From an uncultured Methanobrevibacter sp. (GTDB lineage: Archaea; Methanobacteriota; Methanobacteria; Methanobacteriales; Methanobacteriaceae), in NCBI RefSeq assembly GCF_902788255.1, contig NZ_CADAJR010000016.1:1-47267 (forward strand): 47,267 bases of DNA, read 5' to 3'. Positions 42,724 to 47,267 of this stretch are shown one piece after another. Made by a program: the position numbers and the translations under genes. Position 1 is the first letter of the stretch. Each line of letters starts with the position of its first letter. The notes below the pieces were generated by a model. The model was not told the DNA's origin and made no database searches. It saw nothing but the letters and a program-made list of their open reading frames with translations.

Positions 42724-43488
42724 CTAAACACCAAATCTACGTTCCCTTTCCTGATATGATCTGATTGCCCTTATAAAATCAACTTTTCTCAGTTCAGGCC
42801 ATAGGGTTTCACAGAAATAAAGTTCTGAATATGATGACTGCCACAGTAAAAATCCGCTTAGACGTTCCTCTCCGCTGGTACGGATAATGAGGTTAGGATC
42901 TTCCAGTCCCTCGGTGTAGAGGTTTTTGCTTATAAGGTCCTCATCAACGTCATCGATACTAATTTCTCCTGCCTGTACCTGTTCGATAATCTTTTTAACG
43001 GAGTCTATGATTTCCAGACGTCCGTCATAACCAATAGCTATATTGAATAATCTTTTATTGTAGTGTGCAGTTGCGTCTTCTGCTTCCTTAATTGCATCAC
43101 GAACGCTTTCAGGTATCAAATCAAGTTTGCCGACCACTTTGACCTTCACTTCGTTGTTGTGAATTTTTGGATGGTCAACCAATCTCTTGAAGTTTTTTAC
43201 AAACAGGTTCATCAAACCTTCAACCTCATGTTCTGGTCTGTTAAAGTTTTCGGTTGAAAAAGCATAAACTGTAATTATTTCAATTCCAAGTTCGATACTC
43301 CAGTCAAGAACTTTCTCTAGGGTGTCAACACCTATTTCATGGCCTTTAACAACGTCAATGTTTCCCTGCAGTTTGGAGTATCTTCTGTTACCGTCCATGA
43401 TTATGGCAACATGTTTTGGCATTTTTTCTGGTTTTAAATCACGTGTAATGTACCATTCATATAATCTATAAAGTATATTTTCTGCCAT
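42724..43488 (-). CDS. uppS: Polyprenyl diphosphate synthase (cis-prenyltransferase)
   Basis: The 254-aa enzyme elongates isoprenoid diphosphates with cis double bonds to make the lipid carrier for glycan and pseudomurein precursors. '[12 protein letters not shown]' holds the catalytic D32, followed by '[15 protein letters not shown]', '[18 protein letters not shown]' and '[11 protein letters not shown]', the canonical motifs in order. In archaea the product is usually tritrans,polycis-undecaprenyl or longer. An AGGGAT ribosome-binding site lies between it and mtxX; tatD follows without a gap. Confidence 0.94.
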   Translation of the reverse strand: MAENILYRLYEWYITRDLKPEKMPKHVAIIMDGNRRYSKLQGNIDVVKGHEIGVDTLEKVLDWSIELGIEIITVYAFSTENFNRPEHEVEGLMNLFVKNFKRLVDHPKIHNNEVKVKVVGKLDLIPESVRDAIKEAEDATAHYNKRLFNIAIGYDGRLEIIDSVKKIIEQVQAGEISIDDVDEDLISKNLYTEGLEDPNLIIRTSGEERLSGFLLWQSSYSELYFCETLWPELRKVDFIRAIRSYQERERRFGV

Positions 43489-43497
43489 TCTAATCCC

Positions 43498-44211
43498 TTA
43501 TTCTGATAAATCGCTAGCTAATGTTAAACTACGGACATAACCATCAATGCTTTGATCTCTACTTGTGTCGATATATACTCTATCCATTCCAAATGTTACT
43601 GCACCATAACTTGGCCAGGAACTGAGCAACACAAGTGTTCTGAAAATGATGTTTCCCACTCTTCCGTTTGGGGCGATAATAACGTTGGATTTGTTGTTAA
43701 TTGCCTTTTCGATTAAAATGAAATAGTTGGTCACTTCTTCAGAAGTATTTTCCTTAAGAAGTTTTGTTAGTTTTTTGCTGTCGATTATTGAATTGGATAC
43801 TTCTTTTCCTCTTCCGAAATCATCCTCTCTTCCTTCAGCAAGAATTGCAACTTTAGGTTTTTTACCTACTTTTTTGAGAAAATCAATACAGTTTAAGGCG
43901 ATTTCATATCTCTCTTCAACGGTCCTGCCCTCATCAATTCCAACAGGTGACAGGAGAAACTCAAAGTCTTCCCCATTGACATATGTTGCCCTTGACAGTT
44001 TAGGATAGCGCTGTTTGAGTTCTTGCATGATATTTGATGCCGGAAGGGAACCACGTACTACTGCATCAACATTATTATCTAAAACTGCTTTAATTAAGTC
44101 TGCATCACTATATATTAGTTTTATATCCGTTTTTGGGTGTTTTTCTTTAAAAATATGACACGCTTGTATTATATTTTCATTTTCTCCAACACCGATAGCT
44201 ATCGTTTTCAT
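43498..44211 (-). CDS. mtxX: MtxX (methanogenesis marker protein 4)
   Basis: The 237-aa protein is the methanogen-specific MtxX, a distant relative of phosphotransacetylase/PlsX-like folds. Segments: 'KTIAIGVGENENIIQA', 'VDAVVRGSLPAS', 'SPVGIDEGRTVEERYEIALNCI', 'AILAEGREDDFGRG', 'IIAPNGRVGNIIFRTLVLL'. The name comes from a gene next to methyltransferase genes; the function is not established. It is the first gene of the mtxX-uppS-tatD operon. The upstream region is AT-rich and leaves room for a promoter. Confidence 0.9.
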   Translation of the reverse strand: MKTIAIGVGENENIIQACHIFKEKHPKTDIKLIYSDADLIKAVLDNNVDAVVRGSLPASNIMQELKQRYPKLSRATYVNGEDFEFLLSPVGIDEGRTVEERYEIALNCIDFLKKVGKKPKVAILAEGREDDFGRGKEVSNSIIDSKKLTKLLKENTSEEVTNYFILIEKAINNKSNVIIAPNGRVGNIIFRTLVLLSSWPSYGAVTFGMDRVYIDTSRDQSIDGYVRSLTLASDLSE

Positions 44212-44323
44212 TAATTTAATTATATGTATTTCATTATAAATTAAAGTTTTCTAATTTTTAATGTAGATGTTAAATTTTTAAGGTCGTAATTCTAAAATAT
44301 TATTATCTTGTGGGGATGTTTTT

Positions 44324-45517
44324 ATGGTAAGTGAGATTCAAAATTTATCAAAGTATAGTCTGAATGATTCCGAAAAGATGAGTTTAATTGATGATGTTCT
44401 GGAGGAATTCCGTGAAGTTCATGTTCTGCGCGCTCCAGAACTCAGATTTGATTATAAAGCTGAGTATAGTTTTCAGGAGGACTCCATACCATGTGATGAG
44501 AAGGCAGTTTTATTAAAAGATTCAGATTTATTAGAAGAGCCTGCAAAGTACTGTCCTGAATGTGGCAGGAAGTATCCCGAAGGCGAAAATGTATGCTTTG
44601 ACTGCCTGGTACACTTAAAAAACATATCCGATAAAATTGAAATCTCACAAATCGAATACGCTCCACAATTCACCTTTAAGGGCAAACATTCATTTGACGC
44701 TTTTGATGAACTATTGAGTATGGACAATCTCTCTAAAATCAATCAATTCAGATTCTCAATTGAGGATTATTCACAAATCATCCATTCAATTAAGCTTCAG
44801 GCATTAAAGAACTTTGATGATATTGTCAAATCCAATGAAATAGACTTTGACGAGCTGGCAATCCTTGATAAAATCATTCTTTTTGCAAAATCATTTGTCA
44901 ATGTAAAATACAAATCATCAGGTCCCCAGCTGGGATACTTTGAAGACAACACCATTTTCATTGATGACCGGCAAACAGACTCACTTCAGATAACAACCCT
45001 GATTCACGAGCTGTCACATTTCATAATTCAGGAGATCCTGGTGGGGATTGTGTGTAAAATCCTGGACGCTTCAAGATGTGACTTCATAGAATCCGTTGTC
45101 TCATTCATACTGTCATACACTCCATTCACTCAACTGATTGATGAGTATTCGGCCCACAATGTAGAGGGAAGATTTACGATTTTCGGTTTTCAGGACTATT
45201 CATCCTATCTTCAGATTGAAAGTGAGCTTGACGGTGAGATGAGCCGTGAGGAAATCGAGATAACAAAATCTATCGGAAACACCTTTGCAATCACAATCAA
45301 GGAGGTTCTTGAATCACTGATTGACAGGGAGTTGAGGGAGGACATTAAGGACCAGTTCCTGAGTGACGTCTTGGACAGGCCGAACTATGCCGCACTGAGA
45401 ATGGAAAACTGTCAAATCCTAAATGATGAGGGTTTCATCAAATCCATCTGGCTGATTTTAAATGACGGTTTTGAGGTTGCCACTTCAAACATGGATTATT
45501 TTACCAAAAACTTATAA
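44324..45517 (+). CDS. Predicted zinc metallopeptidase with zinc ribbon (HExxH)
   Basis: The 397-aa protein has a zinc ribbon at residues 77-94 ('CPECGRKY...CFDC') and an 'IHELSHF' segment giving HExxH (H228, E229, H232). 'DEYSAHNVEGRF' follows about 42 residues later, where E274 could be the third zinc ligand as in gluzincins. No signal peptide or membrane helix is seen, so it would act inside the cell. I do not recognise a named family. A GGGGATG site precedes the ATG. Three unknown genes of the same strand follow. Confidence 0.62.
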   Translation: MVSEIQNLSKYSLNDSEKMSLIDDVLEEFREVHVLRAPELRFDYKAEYSFQEDSIPCDEKAVLLKDSDLLEEPAKYCPECGRKYPEGENVCFDCLVHLKNISDKIEISQIEYAPQFTFKGKHSFDAFDELLSMDNLSKINQFRFSIEDYSQIIHSIKLQALKNFDDIVKSNEIDFDELAILDKIILFAKSFVNVKYKSSGPQLGYFEDNTIFIDDRQTDSLQITTLIHELSHFIIQEILVGIVCKILDASRCDFIESVVSFILSYTPFTQLIDEYSAHNVEGRFTIFGFQDYSSYLQIESELDGEMSREEIEITKSIGNTFAITIKEVLESLIDRELREDIKDQFLSDVLDRPNYAALRMENCQILNDEGFIKSIWLILNDGFEVATSNMDYFTKNL

Positions 45518-45658
45518 ATGATTAAACTCAACTATTAAATAGAACAATCACCATTTTTGAGTTTCATTCGCCTAAATTTTGCTAAACCAAAGCAATTTTA
45601 CAGGTTCACAAAACTTTTTTTCAAAAATGTCTGATTGATTAGATCCATAGGTGTTAAT

Positions 45659-46516
45659 ATGAGCAAAGAAAAATGGGTAGAGTCATTATTGGATGATATG
45701 ATTGAAAGTCGATGGAGCGAAGACGTAATAAAACATGAGATTGAACGTTTAAGTGATATCTCAGATTTTGAACCTATAAATCAGTATTCAGATAAGGAAC
45801 TGGATGATTCAGAACTTATTAAAAACGATTTCAATACACAGATTGAAAATTTCTCCAAAAGCGACTATAAGAATTATCTGATTTCACAGGCAGTTGATGA
45901 AATTGGAGAGGAAATCGATTTCAGCAATGATTACCTTGAAGGATTGATTCGCCAGCATTTGGATGAGGAAAATGATTTTCTTGACAGGGTCATGAAGGAA
46001 GCCATTGCCGAAGACGACTATTTTCAAAAAACCATCGAACGGAAATTGGCTGAGGAAAGATACCATGAGTTTTATGACAAGGATGAATTGTATGTTGTCG
46101 AATATCCTGGCGAAAAGGAGATTTTTGATGATTTGGGCGATACCAGCTATATGGATCAGGGAATATTTGAAGGTGCAAACACAGACAGGTTTGAAGAGCC
46201 TTTTAAATATATGTACTATGAAAATCAATTTTTTGACGATGATTTGGTGGATTATAGTCCGGATGACATTATCATTTCCGATTATGATGCATCACAGGAG
46301 CACATTGATATCTCAGAGGCTCCGGATGACATCCTTTTAGATGAGCCTGCAGGTGAAAATCTTCAAGCTAAAATAACCGAAAGGCTGATTGAGGAGAAAT
46401 ATCTGGACAGGGTCTTTGTTGAGATAATCAAAAGGGACAGCTATTGGGATAATCTGATTGAGGAAAAATTGGCTAGTGATGGAAAATTAAATCAAAAGAT
46501 TGAAAAATTGCATTAA
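45659..46516 (+). CDS. Acidic repeat protein of unknown function
   Basis: I start at the ATG at 45659, five bases after GGTG, instead of the in-frame TTG at 45635. The 285-aa protein is very acidic and helical. Related helical units occur in both halves ('YLEGLIRQHLDEENDFLDRV' with 'YFQKTIERKLAEE', and 'YLDRVFVEIIKRDSYWDNLI' with 'EEKLASDGKLNQKIEKL'), suggesting an internal duplication around a low-complexity Asp/Tyr-rich middle (residues about 145-235). No enzyme motif is seen. It may be a scaffold for its neighbours, an inference from composition only. Confidence 0.68.
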   Translation: MSKEKWVESLLDDMIESRWSEDVIKHEIERLSDISDFEPINQYSDKELDDSELIKNDFNTQIENFSKSDYKNYLISQAVDEIGEEIDFSNDYLEGLIRQHLDEENDFLDRVMKEAIAEDDYFQKTIERKLAEERYHEFYDKDELYVVEYPGEKEIFDDLGDTSYMDQGIFEGANTDRFEEPFKYMYYENQFFDDDLVDYSPDDIIISDYDASQEHIDISEAPDDILLDEPAGENLQAKITERLIEEKYLDRVFVEIIKRDSYWDNLIEEKLASDGKLNQKIEKLH

Positions 46517-46548
46517 ATTACTTATAGGATTATAACAAATTATATTCT

Positions 46549-46842
46549 ATGAACATTAAGGATAGAATTTTAACCCTGAATACAGAACACACCGGCGAAA
46601 GTGCAGATATCAGTGATTTGCTTTTAACAATCGTAACCAAATTTCAGTTATTCGAGCCATGCACCTACCTTTCAGAGGACGATGAATGGTTGAGTGTGGC
46701 CATGATTTCCCTTGAGGACAATGATGTTTCACAGGCATTATCAATTAAAAAAAGCGAGATTACAGTATATGGTGTTTTCAATCGTGACGAAATAGATTTA
46801 AACATTTCACCTCAAAAGGGATCTGAGGATTTGTACCAATGA
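46549..46842 (+). CDS. Small acidic protein, 97 aa
   Basis: A short soluble protein with alternating hydrophobic pattern ('LLLTIVTKFQLFEP', 'EWLSVAMISLED', 'ITVYGVF'), probably alpha/beta. The family is not recognised. Its end overlaps the next gene by four bases (ATGA), so the two are co-translated. Confidence 0.6.
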   Translation: MNIKDRILTLNTEHTGESADISDLLLTIVTKFQLFEPCTYLSEDDEWLSVAMISLEDNDVSQALSIKKSEITVYGVFNRDEIDLNISPQKGSEDLYQ

Positions 46843-47132
46843 GGGAAATATATTTGGATGAGGATTTTGATGTTGATGAGGTTACCTCCCAAATCAATAA
46901 GGTAATGTCCAAGTGGTCAATTCAGCTTCTCGACATCAACGGTCCCAACTGGGTTGTCTATGACTATGATATGGATGTCAAATACCTATTTCAGTTTCAG
47001 GTTGACTTCAACGATATAGAAGTGCGCATAAAATTAGAGGATTTGAAACTTAATGTAATCCATCACATTGAATCCCTAAAGGATGAGACAACATATAGGG
47101 ACAATTTGGCTAATTCAGTTTTTATAAATTGA
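46839..47132 (+). CDS. Small acidic protein, C-terminus probably cut by the TnpB element
   Basis: The 97-aa frame starts in the stop of the preceding gene. It contains 'YDYDMDVKYLFQFQVDFNDIEVRIKLED', a beta-rich pattern, followed by a helix. The TGA stop (47130-47132) is built from the outermost bases of the TnpB right end, whose boundary is at about 47129. The last host-encoded residues are therefore near 'SVFI', and the original protein may have been longer. The function is unknown. Confidence 0.6.
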   Translation: MREIYLDEDFDVDEVTSQINKVMSKWSIQLLDINGPNWVVYDYDMDVKYLFQFQVDFNDIEVRIKLEDLKLNVIHHIESLKDETTYRDNLANSVFIN

Positions 47133-47267
47133 ACAACCTCGCCTTGAAGAAGGTGAGGATTCCTAGATTTTTTCATGTTTATTTGCTCAATCGTTTATTG
47201 AGTGTTTTCTAGGCAATCCCCGGGGTCCCACCGGTTAAGTATGTTTATGGCTGCGTTGACATCTCGA
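47129..47267 (-). mobile_element. Right end of an IS200/IS605-type TnpB element (right copy)
   Basis: This is a second copy of the element found at 1-99, in inverted orientation. It includes the imperfect hairpin (about 47138-47159), the tnpB stop, and at least 73 bp of coding sequence before the window ends. The copies differ at several positions, so they are distinct insertions. On the minus strand the flank beyond 47129 begins TTTATAAAAACTGAATTA and would serve as the guide of its right-end RNA. Confidence 0.82.
47195..47267 (-). CDS. tnpB: TnpB C-terminal fragment (5' end outside window)
   Basis: On the minus strand the frame reads RDVNAAINILNRW followed by DPGDCLENTQ and the stop at 47195-47197. 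The aspartate of 'RDVNAA' is the third RuvC catalytic residue of TnpB, the RNA-guided nuclease of IS200/IS605 transposons. The rest of the protein lies beyond the window, so whether it is intact cannot be judged. Confidence 0.85.
   Translation of the reverse strand, partial: RDVNAAINILNRWDPGDCLENTQ

Noticed and set aside
45524-45564. Inverted repeat AAACTCAA/TTGAGTTT as terminator or operator
   Set aside because: The arms are only 8 bp with a 25-base gap, lack a following T-run and do not recur elsewhere; it may be chance in AT-rich DNA.

Overview
The window looks like a chromosomal contig of a low-GC methanogenic archaeon of the Methanobacteriales, most likely Methanobrevibacter or a close relative. 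The evidence is a set of archaeal and methanogen genes (geranylgeranylglyceryl phosphate synthase, ribosomal L40e, Tsr3, NurA-HerA-Mre11-Rad50, archaeal-type methionine synthase, DUF1890/DUF1894, MtxX, HypA/HypB, a cobalamin-pathway methyltransferase, a cis-prenyltransferase), very AT-rich spacers with TATA boxes, and large beta-helix 'adhesin-like' surface proteins. Both ends stop inside the 3' end of a TnpB-type (IS200/IS605) element, in opposite orientations. The piece is therefore probably bounded by a dispersed repeat that ended the assembly.

Layout. 1-3258: TnpB end, a small membrane ORF, MoaE, NadM, an M14-like anchored protein, a secreted protein and Tsr3. 3535-12487: surface/signalling block with two adhesin-like proteins sharing a Lys-rich C-terminal module, two membrane-anchored TIR-domain proteins and a Ser-rich secreted protein. 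12671-20585: L40e, GGGP synthase, nurA-herA and mre11-rad50. 20608-24988: TIR-like single-domain protein, Mur-ligase-family enzyme, exported protein, MobA-like transferase, DUF169. 25015-31871: a RecB-like Fe-S nuclease plus UvrD-family helicase, divergent from an MrfA/YprA-type helicase that carries a C-terminal TPR extension. 31868-38286: aldo/keto reductase, hypAB, DUF354, tRNA-Ala, and a membrane protein-DUF1890-DUF1894-metE operon. 38297-47132: zinc-ribbon protein, CbiF, two class III-signal pilin-like proteins, CMD protein, small paralogous proteins, TatD, cis-prenyltransferase, MtxX, a zinc-ribbon HExxH protein and acidic or small unknowns.

The most interesting signal is a shared, partly palindromic DNA site (core AGTT-N2-CAAMTGCTCT). 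It lies just upstream of the TATA region of four separate transcription units, always in the same orientation relative to the gene: nurA-herA, mre11-rad50, the UvrD-like helicase/nuclease pair, and the MrfA-like helicase. All four encode DNA end-processing or lesion-repair machinery. This suggests a dedicated DNA-repair regulon with its own regulator; I see no obvious regulator gene in the window. Between the two divergent repair promoters lies a candidate small RNA of about 65 nt (TATA box, two hairpins, U-tract).

Second in interest are the paired TIR-transmembrane-extracellular-domain proteins, both of which keep a glutamate at the position of the catalytic residue of NAD-cleaving TIR domains. 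Third are the TnpB ends, whose flanking DNA predicts the guides of their right-end RNAs and which appear to supply the stop codons of two neighbouring genes.
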